Counted from the first letter of the stretch, positions 22,462-32,554 are shown. The stretch is DNA of 64,000 nt from Marinobacter nauticus (GCF_019801015.1 NZ_JAHVJZ010000006.1:207251-271250); one strand, 5' to 3'. Translations and numbers: made by a program. Notes: a model not told the origin generated them from the letters alone.

Positions 22462-23756
22462 GCCTGCTTCCTCGCCGCTTCAGCGAAGCGCTGACCGCGC
22501 AGCTCGAAACTGGCAAACATGTCCAGGCTGGAACAGGCGGGAGAGAGCAGGACGATTTCGCCGAAACGGGCGCGGGACGCCGCCTCAGTCACGGCTTCCT
22601 CGATGCTGTTTACGGCAAGGCTGTCAGCACGCATCGCGGCAATGGCCGGGCCATCCTGTCCGAGCGTAATCAACCCGGCCAGACGAGAGACAAACGGCGC
22701 CAGAGGAGAGAGGTCCTGCCCTTTGGCGTCACCGCCAGCGATCAGCCAGACCCGCTCAACTTCGAGCCCTTCCAGCGCTGCCAGGGTGGCGCCCAGGTTG
22801 GTGGCTTTGGAGTCATTGACGTAACGAACGCCCCCCCATTGGCCCACCAGTTCACAACGGTGCGGTAGGCCGCGATAGCTGTTCAGAGCGTCCAGCATCC
22901 GGGCCATATCCAGTCCGGCGGCCTGCCCAAGCGCCAGCGCCGCAAGCACGTTTTGCTCGTTGTGGGCCCCCACCAGACTCAGGTTGTGGCGGGAAACCAG
23001 AGCGGCATCACCGCACGCCAACTGGTCGCCAATAAGGCCAAACTGCCCGGCTGCCGGTTGGTCCGGGCCGAAGCTCACCACCCGGGCCCCCTGAGGCGCC
23101 CGGGTATTGTCATCGGCTCGATTCACCACGCAGGTTTCACACTGCGGATAAAGTGCCAGCTTGGCGTCGCGATAGGCGTCATAGCTGTCGTAGCGATCCA
23201 AGTGGTCCGGGCTGACGTTCAGCACAGCACCGGCTACGGCATTCAGAGAGCGGGTGGTTTCCAGCTGAAAACTGGACAGCTCCAGCACATAAAGCGCATG
23301 TCCCTGGTTTAGCAGGTCCAGCGCCGGGGTACCGATATTGCCCCCAACGCCCACGCTCAGGCCGCATTGCCGGGCCAGATGGCCCATCAGGGTGGTCACC
23401 GTGGACTTGCCGTTGGAGCCGGTAATGGCGATCACCGGCGCATCAGCGGCCCGGGCAAACAGTTCGATGTCGCCCACCACCTCCACACCAGCGGCAATCG
23501 CTTGAGCCAGTGCCGGAGTGCGCAAGTCCAGTCCGGGGCTGACCACCAGCCGTTGAGACTGCGAAAGCACCGCGCCGTCAAACGGGCCGGTGCGCAGCGT
23601 AACGTCATATTCAGCAAGGAGTGTGTCCGCGCCCGGAGGCTGAGCCCGGCTGTCCCACACCCCGATGGTCTCCCCCTGATCGGCCAGGTGGCGAACCACA
23701 CTGAGGCCGGTAACACCAAGGCCGAGGATCCAGGTATGGGGGGCCGGCTTCATCAT
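22458..23756 (-). CDS. murD: UDP-N-acetylmuramoyl-L-alanine--D-glutamate ligase
   Basis: Adds D-Glu to UDP-MurNAc-L-Ala. Start at ATG 23756 (or the next codon, also ATG); it overlaps the mraY stop by one base (TGATG). 432 residues. N-terminal [13 protein letters not shown], the ATP loop [12 protein letters not shown], and the C-terminal [12 protein letters not shown] motif are conserved. Confidence 0.98.
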   Translation of the reverse strand: MMKPAPHTWILGLGVTGLSVVRHLADQGETIGVWDSRAQPPGADTLLAEYDVTLRTGPFDGAVLSQSQRLVVSPGLDLRTPALAQAIAAGVEVVGDIELFARAADAPVIAITGSNGKSTVTTLMGHLARQCGLSVGVGGNIGTPALDLLNQGHALYVLELSSFQLETTRSLNAVAGAVLNVSPDHLDRYDSYDAYRDAKLALYPQCETCVVNRADDNTRAPQGARVVSFGPDQPAAGQFGLIGDQLACGDAALVSRHNLSLVGAHNEQNVLAALALGQAAGLDMARMLDALNSYRGLPHRCELVGQWGGVRYVNDSKATNLGATLAALEGLEVERVWLIAGGDAKGQDLSPLAPFVSRLAGLITLGQDGPAIAAMRADSLAVNSIEEAVTEAASRARFGEIVLLSPACSSLDMFASFELRGQRFAEAARKQA

Positions 23757-24835
23757 CAGCGCACCTTCAGGGTCGCCAGACCCAGCAGCACCAGACACAG
23801 AGAGATGATCCAGAAACGCACGATCACGCGCGGCTCCGGCCAGCCCTTCAGCTCATAGTGATGATGAATGGGCGCCATGCGGAAGATCCGCTTGCGACGC
23901 AGCTTAAAGGAGCCCACCTGCAGGATGACAGACAGGGTCTCCACCACAAACAGGCCACCCATCACCACCAGCAGGATCTCCTGACGCGTCAGAACCGCCA
24001 GTGCGCCCAACGCGGCGCCCAAAGCCAGCGAACCGACATCGCCCATAAAGACCTGAGCCGGATAGGTGTTAAACCAGAGGAAGCCCAGACCGGCACCCAC
24101 CATGGCCGTACACACCACCACCAGTTCACCGGCGCCGGGCAGGTAAGGGATATGCAGGTACTGGGCAAAATTCACGTTGCCGCTGAGGTAAGCCACCAAC
24201 GCAAACGCGGCAGCGACCATAACTGTCGGGACAATCGCCAGGCCATCCAGACCATCAGTCAGGTTCACTGCATTGGAACTGCCCACAATAGTGAAGTAGG
24301 CCAGGGCGATGTAGAGCAGGCCCAGTTGAGGCATCACGTCTTTCAGGAACGGTACCACCAGCACCTGCTGTTCCGGGCTGGTGTACATGTACAGGCCAAT
24401 GGCCACGGTCAGCGCCGCGGCAGACTGCCAGAAGTACTTCCAGCGGGCGATCAGCCCCTTGGGATCCTTTCGGATCACTTTGCGGTAATCGTCGATAAAG
24501 CCGATCAAACCAAATGCGCCGATCACAAACAGCATGGTCAGCACATAGTGATTGCCCAGATCGCCCCACAGCAGAGTGGAAACAAAGATGCCTGCCAGGA
24601 TCATCAGGCCCCCCATGGTCGGGGTGCCTCGCTTGCTGAAGTGGGATTCCGGACCGTCATCCCGCACCACCTGACCGATCTGCAGGCGTTGCAGATAGGC
24701 GATCATGCGGGGGCCCGCCCAAAGGCAGAACGCCAACGCCGTCAACAGACCAACGATGGCTCGGAACGTCAGATAGGAAAAGACATTAAAAGCGGTGTAG
24801 TACTGAGTCAGGTACTCCGCCAGGTAAACCAGCAT
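23756..24835 (-). CDS. mraY: phospho-MurNAc-pentapeptide transferase
   Basis: Transfers phospho-MurNAc-pentapeptide to undecaprenyl phosphate, giving lipid I, in the inner membrane. 359 residues, about ten membrane helices. The catalytic acidic motifs [18 protein letters not shown] and [11 protein letters not shown] and the histidine motif [11 protein letters not shown] are complete. Abuts murF and overlaps murD by one base. Confidence 0.99.
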   Translation of the reverse strand: MLVYLAEYLTQYYTAFNVFSYLTFRAIVGLLTALAFCLWAGPRMIAYLQRLQIGQVVRDDGPESHFSKRGTPTMGGLMILAGIFVSTLLWGDLGNHYVLTMLFVIGAFGLIGFIDDYRKVIRKDPKGLIARWKYFWQSAAALTVAIGLYMYTSPEQQVLVVPFLKDVMPQLGLLYIALAYFTIVGSSNAVNLTDGLDGLAIVPTVMVAAAFALVAYLSGNVNFAQYLHIPYLPGAGELVVVCTAMVGAGLGFLWFNTYPAQVFMGDVGSLALGAALGALAVLTRQEILLVVMGGLFVVETLSVILQVGSFKLRRKRIFRMAPIHHHYELKGWPEPRVIVRFWIISLCLVLLGLATLKVR

Positions 24836-26203
24836 TTATTCGTTTTCCCCAAATTTGTCGCTCAGGGCCCGGGCGAGATTCTCCATGCGGGCGCTGCGCG
24901 AACCTTTAATCAACACTGTTACCGGCCCCTCAAGGGCCAACAGTTCGGCTTGCAGGACGGGGAGCAGTTCCGATTGGTCCCCAAAGTGGCGTGCCGCGTC
25001 ATGCTCTTGCGCGGCAAAGCGGCTTAATGTACCCACTGTCAGCAAGCGGTCAATCCCTTTTTCCTTTGCATAACGTCCAACACTGCGGTGCTCCTGCTCC
25101 GCAGCCTCGCCCAATTCGCCCATATCGCCAAACACCAACAACGAACGGCCATCCCGCTCCGCCATCAGGTCGATGGCGGCCATGGTGGACGCCGCATTGG
25201 CGTTGTAGCTGTCGTCAATCAGAGTGAGCGCAGCACTCAGCGTCATAAACTGCGTGCGTCCCGCCACCGCAGGCGCCTGTGCCAGACCGGAAGCGATCTG
25301 CTCCAGGCTGACGTCTGCCGCGGTAGCCAGTGCCGCGGCCGCCAGCGCATTATCAACCTGATGCCGACCCGGCAGAGGCAGGCGCACCAGCACCTCAGCC
25401 TCGCCTCGATGCAGCAGGAAGTGGTAACAGCCATTGGCGTCACGGGACAGGGCCGAGGCCCAAACATCGGCACTGTCCTGACTGGAGTAGGTCAAACGGT
25501 TCTGGTCACCCAGTTGTTCCAGCAGCCAGGGCGCCCACTCCTCATCCAGATTAACGATGGCTACGCCTTCGTCGCCGAGATGCTCATAGATCTCAGACTT
25601 GGCGCGGGCAACGCCTTCAATGCCACCAAAGCCTTCCAGGTGTGCACCGCGAATGTTGTTGACCAAAGCCGCCTGGGGTTGCACCAGACTGGAGGTGTAA
25701 CGGATCTCCCCGGCATGGTTGGCACCCAGTTCGAGGATGGCGTACTGATGCTCAGGCTGCAGTTCCAGCAGGGTCAGCGGAACCCCGATGGTGTTGTTGA
25801 GATTGCCCCGGGTCGCCAGTGTCGGACCCAGCTGAGCAAAGATGGCCGCGGTCATCTCCTTCACGGAGGTTTTCCCGACCGAGCCGGTGATCGCCAGGCA
25901 TACGGGGTTGAGGCTCTGGCGCAACCAGGCGCCCAGTTGCCCCAGTGCCAGAAGCGTATCGTCTACCCGAATTTGCGGAAGCGGGCTCTCGACCGGCCGG
26001 CTGACCAGCAGCGCTGCAGCGCCCGCCGCTTCCGCCTGGGCGACAAATTCATGGCCATCAAAGCGTTCACCCACCAGTGCCAGAAACAGGTCGCCCTGAG
26101 TCAGGGCACGGCTGTCAGTGTTCACCCGGGAGACGGTAACGTCCTCACCCGTCCATTGGCCGCCGACCGCTTCCGCTAACGTGCTCAGGGATACCGGGAT
26201 CAT
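24836..26203 (-). CDS. murF: UDP-MurNAc-tripeptide--D-Ala-D-Ala ligase
   Basis: Adds the D-Ala-D-Ala made by Ddl. 455 residues. ATP loop AITGSVGKTSVKEM, the DSYNANAASTMAAID segment and VLIKGSRSARME near the C-terminus mark the family. ATGA overlap with murE; its stop directly precedes mraY. Confidence 0.98.
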   Translation of the reverse strand: MIPVSLSTLAEAVGGQWTGEDVTVSRVNTDSRALTQGDLFLALVGERFDGHEFVAQAEAAGAAALLVSRPVESPLPQIRVDDTLLALGQLGAWLRQSLNPVCLAITGSVGKTSVKEMTAAIFAQLGPTLATRGNLNNTIGVPLTLLELQPEHQYAILELGANHAGEIRYTSSLVQPQAALVNNIRGAHLEGFGGIEGVARAKSEIYEHLGDEGVAIVNLDEEWAPWLLEQLGDQNRLTYSSQDSADVWASALSRDANGCYHFLLHRGEAEVLVRLPLPGRHQVDNALAAAALATAADVSLEQIASGLAQAPAVAGRTQFMTLSAALTLIDDSYNANAASTMAAIDLMAERDGRSLLVFGDMGELGEAAEQEHRSVGRYAKEKGIDRLLTVGTLSRFAAQEHDAARHFGDQSELLPVLQAELLALEGPVTVLIKGSRSARMENLARALSDKFGENE

Positions 26204-27666
26204 AAGCCCTGCTCCACCAGTTGCTGCGCCAGAGCGCGTTCGTTGTATTCCAGTCGCTGACCACCAATGATCTGGTAGTCCTCGTGCCCTTTGCCCGCCA
26301 GCAATACCATGTCACCGGGTTGCGCCTGAGCAAAGGCCCGACGCACCGCGCTGGCGCGATCTTCAATCACTTCGGCCTGTCCGGTCAGTCCGGCTTCCAT
26401 CTGCTCGGCAATGGTGGCAAACGTTTCGCTGCGTGGGTTATCCGCGGTGATGATCAGATGATCGGCCCCCTGCTCAGCCGCCTGGGCCATCAGTGGGCGC
26501 TTGCCACTGTCACGCTCTCCACCGCAGCCGAATACGCACCACAATGCGCCACGGCAATGAGGGCGCAGAGCCGCCAGAGCCTGACTGAGTGCATCCGGCG
26601 TATGCGCGTAGTCCACCACCAGCGTCGGAGTGTCGGCCTGGCCAAAGCACTCCATTCGTCCGGCGGCACTGTGCAATTTCGGCACAACGGCCAGCAGATC
26701 CGCCAACGAATAACCGAGGCTCAGCAATGCTCCCAGAGCGGCCAAAAGGTTGGCGAGATTGAATGCGCCCAACAGGGGACTTTCCAACTGGCCCTGGCCA
26801 AAGCTGGAGACCAGCCGGGCCCGGACGCCCTGATCATGGAATTGCACGCCTTCGACAGTCAGGTAATCTCCTTCACTGCGCGCACCCTGCGCGCTGTAGC
26901 CCACCACCTGAAGGCGATCGCTCAACGCCCGGTGCCAGCGGACCCCCACCTCGTCATCCAGATTGAAGACGCCGTGGCTGATCGCCGGCAGCGTGAACAA
27001 CTGACGCTTAGCCTCGGCATACGCGTCCATGTCCCCGTGGTAATCCAGATGGTCACGGCTCAGGTTGGTGTAGACACCCACTTTGATCGGCAACGCCGCG
27101 ACCCGGGACTGGCTCAGGCCGTGGCTGGAGATCTCCAGCGCAACAGCTTCGGCGCCACATTTGGCCTGGCGGTCGAGTTCGCGCGCTACGGTGATGGCGT
27201 CGGAGGTGGTGTTCACAGAGGGCGTCAGGTCGCCCCACAGTCCATTACCGACCGTCCCCATCACACCGGCCTGATGGCCCAGCGCGCTGAGTAACTGGGC
27301 ACACAACTGAGTGACCGTGGTCTTGCCGTTGGTGCCCGTCACCCCGATAAGCGTGGGCCGGGTTGCGGCCGGGTACGCCCTCAGCGCCAGAGCCGACAGG
27401 CGCTTATCCAGCGCTTCAATGCCGATCACCGGAACGCCGTCCCGATCCGGCTGTTGGCCATCGCATTCCGCTTCTGCCAACACCGCCACTGCCCCCTGGG
27501 CAATGGCCGCATCAATGAAACCGCGGCCGTCCACCTGGTGGCCGGCCACAGCAACAAAACAATCTCCCGGGCGGACGCGTCGGCTATCCAGTGCCAACTG
27601 TTGAAACTCAATCCCGGTATTCAGCGCCATCCAGGGAGCCAGCAGATCATCGAGTGACGACATCAT
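26200..27666 (-). CDS. murE: UDP-MurNAc-L-Ala-D-Glu--meso-diaminopimelate ligase
   Basis: Adds the third stem amino acid. The DNPR motif (ITADNPRSE) is the signature of enzymes specific for meso-diaminopimelate, so the wall is of the usual Gram-negative A1-gamma type. ATP loop GVTGTNGKTTVTQL. I start it at ATG 27666 behind a GGGGGAG ribosome site, which gives 488 residues and a 20-base overlap with ftsI; a second ATG follows immediately at 27663. Confidence 0.98.
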   Translation of the reverse strand: MMSSLDDLLAPWMALNTGIEFQQLALDSRRVRPGDCFVAVAGHQVDGRGFIDAAIAQGAVAVLAEAECDGQQPDRDGVPVIGIEALDKRLSALALRAYPAATRPTLIGVTGTNGKTTVTQLCAQLLSALGHQAGVMGTVGNGLWGDLTPSVNTTSDAITVARELDRQAKCGAEAVALEISSHGLSQSRVAALPIKVGVYTNLSRDHLDYHGDMDAYAEAKRQLFTLPAISHGVFNLDDEVGVRWHRALSDRLQVVGYSAQGARSEGDYLTVEGVQFHDQGVRARLVSSFGQGQLESPLLGAFNLANLLAALGALLSLGYSLADLLAVVPKLHSAAGRMECFGQADTPTLVVDYAHTPDALSQALAALRPHCRGALWCVFGCGGERDSGKRPLMAQAAEQGADHLIITADNPRSETFATIAEQMEAGLTGQAEVIEDRASAVRRAFAQAQPGDMVLLAGKGHEDYQIIGGQRLEYNERALAQQLVEQGL

Positions 27667-29440
27667 CGCTCCCCCATACAGAGGCCAGCGTGCCCACTTC
27701 CGGGCGGCGCTGACTTGGTTCCACATTCAATAGTTGCAGGGCACCGCCCATCACTTCGGAAAACACCGGCGCGGCAACGACACCGCCATAGTAGGCGTCG
27801 CCCTGGGGTTCGTTGATCACCACAGCAATGGCCAGACGGGGGTTTTCCGACGGCGCCAGTCCGGCAAACAGCGAGACATAATCCTCACCGTAGCCGCCAG
27901 CCACCGCCTTACGACTGGTGCCGGTTTTCCCCGCTACGGAGTACCCGTCCACGGCGGCTCGGGTCGCGGTGCCGCCCGGTTCGGTCACCTGAGTCAACAT
28001 CGCCACCATCTGTTTGGCCACCTCGGGTGACAGCACCTGCTCCCCTTCCGGCACCTGACCATCGCGGATCTTAAGAATGGACGCCGGGCGGGCCACCCCG
28101 CCCGCGCCGAGAATCGCATACATCCGGGCCAGCTGCAGTGGGGTGGAGGTCAGACCGTAGCCGAACGCCAGAGTGGCACGCTCATGCTCAGACCAGCGAC
28201 GGCGCTTCGGCACATTACCGGTGGTTTCACCATCCAGATTGATGCCGCTGTAGGTGCCCAGGCCAAAGTCGGCGTAGAAGGCCAGCAGTTCGTCCACTTC
28301 CATCTGCAACGCCATACGGGCCATGCCGATGTTGGAAGACTTCACCAGCAGATGGGTCACATCCTGCTTGCCAAAATTTCGGGTGTCGCGCACCAGGCCG
28401 CCGCTTACGCGCATCCAGCCCGGACTGGTGTCCATCACGGTGTCCGGTGTGACCAGCCCTTTTTCCAGCGCTGCCGCGACGACCAGAGGCTTCACAACGG
28501 AGCCCGGCTCGTACGCGTCGGTGATGGAGCGGTTACGCATCTGGTACGCCTGGATACCGCTGCGCTGGTTGGGGTTAAAACTCGGGGTGTTGGCCATCGC
28601 CAGGATCTCACCGGTCGGAATGTCGATGATCACCAGTGAGCCAGAGGTCGCCATATGGTATTGGGTGGCTTTTTTCAGCGCGCGGTACGCCAGACTCTGC
28701 AAACGCATGTCGAGGCTCAGCACCAGATCATTCGGGTGCTCGCCCTCAGCAACAACGGAGAGGTTTTCCACCACTTCGCCGCCCAGCCCTTTGCGCACCC
28801 GCACCTTCTCCGGCGAGCCAGTCAGCCAGTCGTCGTAGTTACGTTCGAGACCTTCGATCCCTTTATCGTCGATGTTGGTCAGGCCAATCAACTGACCGGT
28901 GGCTTCACCAGCCGGGTAGTAGCGGCGGGATTCCGGCTTCAGACCAATTCCGGGGATGCGCAGTTTGGCAATGTAGTCCGCCACGGCGGGCGTCACCTGA
29001 CGCCGCAGGTAAAGAAAGCGGCGCTTCGGATCCTGTTTGACCCGCTCAAGCAGGTCAGCCTCCGGCAGGTCCAGCACATCGGCCAGGGCTCGCCAGCGTC
29101 GGGGGTCATCAAAGCCGTTGCCTTCGAAAACCCGCTTAGGGTCGGCCCAGACGGCCTGAACCGGCACACTGACCGCCAGCATCTCGCCATTGCGATCGGT
29201 GATCATGCCGCGTTGCACGTCGCGGGTTTCCAAACGCAGGGTGCGCAGATCGCTTTCGTGACGAAGGCGGTCTGGGGCGATCACCTGAATGTAGGAGGCC
29301 CGCGCAACGATCCCGGTAAACACCAGCGCAATGGCAAAGGTCACCAGCCGCAGGCGCCACAGGAACGGCGTCGGCTTCAGCTTCTGCTTGGCTTGCTTGC
29401 TGGATTTGGCCGCGGGCTTATTGATCTTACGTCGGCTCAT
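27647..29440 (-). CDS. ftsI: septal transpeptidase FtsI (PBP3)
   Basis: Class B penicillin-binding protein that crosslinks septal peptidoglycan with FtsW. Start at ATG 29440, ATGA overlap with ftsL, giving 597 residues; the 55 upstream residues of the longer open frame lie inside ftsL and are rejected. Basic cytoplasmic tail, membrane segment about 30-50, pedestal domain, then the transpeptidase with EPGSVVKP (SxxK), SSNIGM (SxN) and KTGTS (KTG) motifs in order. Confidence 0.98.
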   Translation of the reverse strand: MSRRKINKPAAKSSKQAKQKLKPTPFLWRLRLVTFAIALVFTGIVARASYIQVIAPDRLRHESDLRTLRLETRDVQRGMITDRNGEMLAVSVPVQAVWADPKRVFEGNGFDDPRRWRALADVLDLPEADLLERVKQDPKRRFLYLRRQVTPAVADYIAKLRIPGIGLKPESRRYYPAGEATGQLIGLTNIDDKGIEGLERNYDDWLTGSPEKVRVRKGLGGEVVENLSVVAEGEHPNDLVLSLDMRLQSLAYRALKKATQYHMATSGSLVIIDIPTGEILAMANTPSFNPNQRSGIQAYQMRNRSITDAYEPGSVVKPLVVAAALEKGLVTPDTVMDTSPGWMRVSGGLVRDTRNFGKQDVTHLLVKSSNIGMARMALQMEVDELLAFYADFGLGTYSGINLDGETTGNVPKRRRWSEHERATLAFGYGLTSTPLQLARMYAILGAGGVARPASILKIRDGQVPEGEQVLSPEVAKQMVAMLTQVTEPGGTATRAAVDGYSVAGKTGTSRKAVAGGYGEDYVSLFAGLAPSENPRLAIAVVINEPQGDAYYGGVVAAPVFSEVMGGALQLLNVEPSQRRPEVGTLASVWGSDDVVTR

Positions 29441-29742
29441 GGCAGTCTCACCACACGCTCTTCCGACGGCTTGGGCCGGTGCATGTTCAATTCCCGGGTC
29501 GCCATCGACGCTACCCGGCTGTGTTCCGCCAGCGTCTGTTCTTCCAGCAACAGGTGGCGCCACTCCACATCCAGCTGATCGCGCTGTTGCAGCAGGTCGT
29601 TCCAATGTGCCGTGAGATTACGCGACTCCTGAGCGGACCAAACCACCGACAGTGCCGAACCCAGCACGCAGAAAGCCAGTGCCACCAACCACTTGTGGTG
29701 CCACAGGTCCTTTCCAACGATGCGTGCCAGATTGGGGCTCAT
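29437..29742 (-). CDS. ftsL: cell division protein FtsL
   Basis: Small bitopic divisome protein, 101 residues: cytoplasmic tail, membrane segment about 18-36, then a heptad-rich periplasmic coiled coil (about 38-85) that pairs with FtsB. Sequence is weakly conserved in the family; position between rsmH and ftsI makes the call firm. Confidence 0.95.
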   Translation of the reverse strand: MSPNLARIVGKDLWHHKWLVALAFCVLGSALSVVWSAQESRNLTAHWNDLLQQRDQLDVEWRHLLLEEQTLAEHSRVASMATRELNMHRPKPSEERVVRLP

Positions 29743-29751
29743 GGTGTCCTC

Positions 29752-30699
29752 TTACAGTTTTTCCGCCACACGCAGCACCGAGCTGCGGGCGCGGGTGTTG
29801 TCCTGCACTTCCGTATCAGAAGGCTTCAGCGCCTTACCCACGGTTTTCAGACGGCGGGTCTGCTTAAGCTGATCTTCGGTCAGGGGCAGGCCATGAGGGA
29901 TTGGTTCCCCCTGGGCTTCACGGCGCATAAAGCGCTTCACCAGCCGGTCTTCCAGTGAGTGGAAGCTGATCACAGACAGGCGACCTTCTGGCTTCAGAAT
30001 CGCAGTGGCGCCTGCCAGGGCTTTCTCAATCTCTTCCAGTTCGCTGTTGATGTAGATGCGGATTGCCTGGAAGCTGCGCGTCGCCGGGTGTTTCCCCTGC
30101 TCACGCTTATGCTTCGGAGTCATCCGCTCAATCAGTCCGGCCAGGTCGCTGGTGCGCTCCATCGGCTCACCGGCGGCAATGTGTTCTTTGATCTTGCGGG
30201 CGATCGGGCGGGAAAACTTCTCTTCGCCAAAGGTTTTCAGTACCCAGGCGATGTCATCCGGCTCAGCACGGGCCAGCCATTCAGCGGCCGTTTCGCCGCT
30301 GCTGTTGTCCATCCGCATATCCAGCGGACCATCCCGCAGAAAGCTGAAACCGCGTTCCGCATCATCCAGCTGAGGGGAGGAGACGCCCAGATCCAGCAGC
30401 ACGCCATCAATCTGCCCGTTCAGGCCCAGATCCGTGATGTATTCGGCGATGCCGGAGAAGGGGCCGTGGACGATCTGAAAGCGCGGGTCTTCTGCAGCCA
30501 GTTGCTCAGCCACCGCCACCGCCTGGGGATCGCGATCGATGCCGATCAGACGCCCATTGGGACCCAGTTGGGAAAGGATGTGTCGGGAATGTCCGCCACG
30601 GCCAAAGGTTCCGTCGACGTAGATCCCGTCCGGCTTAAGTTGAAGTCCGTTCACTGCTTCATCAAGCAGTACGGTAATGTGTCGGAATGACTCAGACAT
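29752..30699 (-). CDS. rsmH: 16S rRNA (cytosine-1402-N4)-methyltransferase
   Basis: SAM-dependent enzyme modifying C1402 in the ribosomal P site; its partner for the 2'-O-methyl group of the same base, rsmI, is also in this window (33012). 315 residues. N-terminal [16 protein letters not shown] site [14 protein letters not shown] and the [20 protein letters not shown] segment are family hallmarks. Overlaps mraZ by one base. Confidence 0.98.
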   Translation of the reverse strand: MSESFRHITVLLDEAVNGLQLKPDGIYVDGTFGRGGHSRHILSQLGPNGRLIGIDRDPQAVAVAEQLAAEDPRFQIVHGPFSGIAEYITDLGLNGQIDGVLLDLGVSSPQLDDAERGFSFLRDGPLDMRMDNSSGETAAEWLARAEPDDIAWVLKTFGEEKFSRPIARKIKEHIAAGEPMERTSDLAGLIERMTPKHKREQGKHPATRSFQAIRIYINSELEEIEKALAGATAILKPEGRLSVISFHSLEDRLVKRFMRREAQGEPIPHGLPLTEDQLKQTRRLKTVGKALKPSDTEVQDNTRARSSVLRVAEKL

Positions 30700-31157
30700 C
30701 AGAGTGATAAATCCTGTAGCCGGGGGTTAGACAGAAGGTCGGCATCGCTCACCTGTTGGTGTGCCACCTGGATCTGATCCTGCCAGTTGGCTTCGGACCA
30801 GAGTTCAAATTTGTTCAGCTGCCCTACCAGCATCACGGACTTGTCCAGCGCCGCGTACTGACGCAAAGGGGCCGACAACAAAAGTCGGCCGGCTTTATCC
30901 AGCTCACCTTCGGTGGCGTAGCCCAACAGGAGACGCTTAATGGCCCGCTCTGCCGGCTGAGTATCAGACAGGGTCATCAGCTTTTGCTCGACGCGTTCCC
31001 ACTCAGGCAGAGGATAGAGCAGCAGGCAGGGGGATTGGATATCAACGGTGCAGATCACCTGGCCACCACAACACGCACGCAAGGGCTCGCGATACCGAGT
31101 TGGCATCGTCAATCGACCCTTGCTGTCCATCGTGATGGCGTTGGCGCCGCGGAACAT
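30699..31157 (-). CDS. mraZ: transcriptional regulator MraZ
   Basis: First gene of the division/wall cluster and its own repressor. 152 residues with two SpoVT/AbrB-like halves, each with the conserved D-x-GR motif: [15 protein letters not shown] (about 11-25) and [14 protein letters not shown] (about 85-98). The protein forms ring oligomers that bind short GTGG repeats spaced by 10 bases, and such an array lies just upstream at 31182-31226. Confidence 0.97.
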   Translation of the reverse strand: MFRGANAITMDSKGRLTMPTRYREPLRACCGGQVICTVDIQSPCLLLYPLPEWERVEQKLMTLSDTQPAERAIKRLLLGYATEGELDKAGRLLLSAPLRQYAALDKSVMLVGQLNKFELWSEANWQDQIQVAHQQVSDADLLSNPRLQDLSL

Positions 31158-31181
31158 AGCCGCCCTTCCCTGTCGTTACGA

Positions 31182-31226
31182 TCCAGTTAGATCCACAAAT
31201 AACCACTTTTTCCCACAACTCACCAA
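31182..31226 (-). promoter_or_regulatory. MraZ operator: GTGG repeats at exact 10-base spacing
   Basis: On the minus strand, reading toward mraZ, five units of xTGGx start every 10 bases: TTGGT (31222-31226), GTGGG (31212-31216), GTGGT (31202-31206), GTGGA (31192-31196), CTGGA (31182-31186). The middle three are perfect GTGG boxes, as known for MraZ operators, the outer two degenerate. The array lies between the promoter -10 box and the mraZ start, so bound MraZ would block transcription. Confidence 0.85.
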
Positions 31227-31227
31227 G

Positions 31228-31255
31228 TTTATGGATAGGGTGTCAAGGTTGTCAA
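31228..31255 (-). promoter_or_regulatory. Pmra, sigma-70 promoter of the division/wall cluster
   Basis: On the minus strand a perfect -35 TTGACA (31250-31255), 16-base spacer and -10 CATAAA (31228-31233). A second TTGACA (31241-31246) lies 9 bases further on in a tandem repeat but has no -10 at proper distance. Transcription should start at about 31221, at the edge of the MraZ repeats, and may run through the whole 16-kb cluster, as no terminator is visible before ftsZ. Confidence 0.75.
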
Positions 31256-31544
31256 GGTAACTGCCACGCCGCAAACGCCCGTCAAACCGCGCTTTTTCAC
31301 GCTTTCACCGATTCGCTCGAAACAACCAATGGACGCCAAGCAACTAATAAATCAGGGGAAGATCACAAAGCCGTCTTTTCAATCGGATCCTGGGGCCGAT
31401 CCTGATTAAAAAAGTCTTATTAAAAACAGGGTTTTTTTGCCTGAATCAGATGGAGAGATCCGGCATCGCTATCTAGACTCCTAAAGCAACTCCTTGGCTT
31501 TCATCCTTTTCGAAACGTCAACTTTCCTGAATTAGGAGTGAGGT
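31256..31544. other. intergenic region between the mra promoter and the secreted-protein gene
   Basis: No coding region. It holds a nearly perfect inverted repeat, aatcggatc (31381-31389) with gatcctgatt (31398-31407), one bulged base and an 8-base loop, followed by A-runs and a short A/T hairpin ending in seven T (about 31422-31438). Neither is a classical terminator. It should contain the promoter for the gene at 31545, but I found no strong -35/-10 pair. Ribosome site taggag lies before that gene. Confidence 0.5.
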
Positions 31545-32534
31545 ATGAGGTACTCCAAGTTATCCCGCGCCCTGCTGCTTGCGGGCTCCACCGCTTTAGT
31601 CTCTCCCTTCATTGCCTGGTCAGCCACCCCGCTGATGGCGGATTTTTCTGAAGGTGTGGAAGGCAACCTGGGCACTTCCTCTGTAACCGATGCTGGCACC
31701 GGCATCACTGCCATCGGTATGTATCTGAATCCGGCTAGTGGCCAGTTTGAGTTGGCCAATCTTTATCGTCGAGATGAAACCGGCGACGAGGGGCTCGGCG
31801 TGTGCAACCCCCTTGAAGGGGCAACCTGTGACACCGGTGGCGGCGACGTCAACGAGCTGTCCAATCAGTTGGCTCCGGAATTTATCTACCTTCAGCGGCC
31901 AGATGGTTACAGCTGGGTCGCCGTTTACCTGTCTTCCCTGGACGGCAACAACGGCGGCGCCGTTCCGGAAACCGGCCAGATTTGGTCTGACGACGACGGC
32001 GATCCCAATAACGGAGGTCTGACCCTGCTGGCAGAGTTCACGGGGAATGACGCCAACGTAGAGCAGATGCTGGACATCGTAGCGCTGGGGGCTGCGGACG
32101 CCGCCTTCCTGGTACTGCGGCCGGTTGACACCAGTGGCGGTCAGAACGTCAACAACGACTACCTGGTTAAAGCGGCAGAAGTGCTGAAGGACCCCGGTGG
32201 AGAAGGCTGTACTCCCGGGTACTGGAAGCAGCGTCACCACTTTGATTCCTGGGTGATGTACGACCCGGATGACACCTTCTACATGGCCTTCGGCTCCGAC
32301 ATCTTCGGCATGGACAAGACCTTGCTTGAGGTGCTGAAGACCGGTGGTGGCAAGCAATATGCCATGGGCCGTCATGCGGTAGCCGCCTTGTTGAACGCCC
32401 TTAGTGGTGACGTCAGCTACAAATACACCAAGGATGAGGTGGTCGCAGCGGTTCAGGGTGCCTCCATGGGCACTTACAACGACGTGAAAAATGCGTTTGA
32501 GTATCAGAATGAGATGGGCTGCCCGCTCAACTGA
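31545..32534 (+). CDS. secreted protein of unknown function with C-terminal CTPGYWK-type domain
   Basis: 329 residues. Start at ATG 31545 behind taggagtgaggt. A signal peptide is clear (basic start, hydrophobic 8-25, AWSA or LMA cleavage), so the protein is exported. The middle (about 30-205) is acidic, beta-like, with a Cys pair (about 87-95), several Asp/Asn/Gly-rich turns such as SDDDGDPNNGG that could bind calcium, and no family I can name. From Cys222 a distinct domain begins GCTPGYWKQ, continues HFDSW, YDPDD and GRHAVAALLNALSGDVSY and ends MGCPLN (Cys326). I recall this domain from scattered uncharacterised surface or secreted bacterial proteins. It stands alone, with its own terminator, between the mraZ promoter and rnpB. 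Function unknown. Confidence 0.8.
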   Translation: MRYSKLSRALLLAGSTALVSPFIAWSATPLMADFSEGVEGNLGTSSVTDAGTGITAIGMYLNPASGQFELANLYRRDETGDEGLGVCNPLEGATCDTGGGDVNELSNQLAPEFIYLQRPDGYSWVAVYLSSLDGNNGGAVPETGQIWSDDDGDPNNGGLTLLAEFTGNDANVEQMLDIVALGAADAAFLVLRPVDTSGGQNVNNDYLVKAAEVLKDPGGEGCTPGYWKQRHHFDSWVMYDPDDTFYMAFGSDIFGMDKTLLEVLKTGGGKQYAMGRHAVAALLNALSGDVSYKYTKDEVVAAVQGASMGTYNDVKNAFEYQNEMGCPLN

Positions 32535-32554
32535 TGACATGCTGCTCTAAAGCA

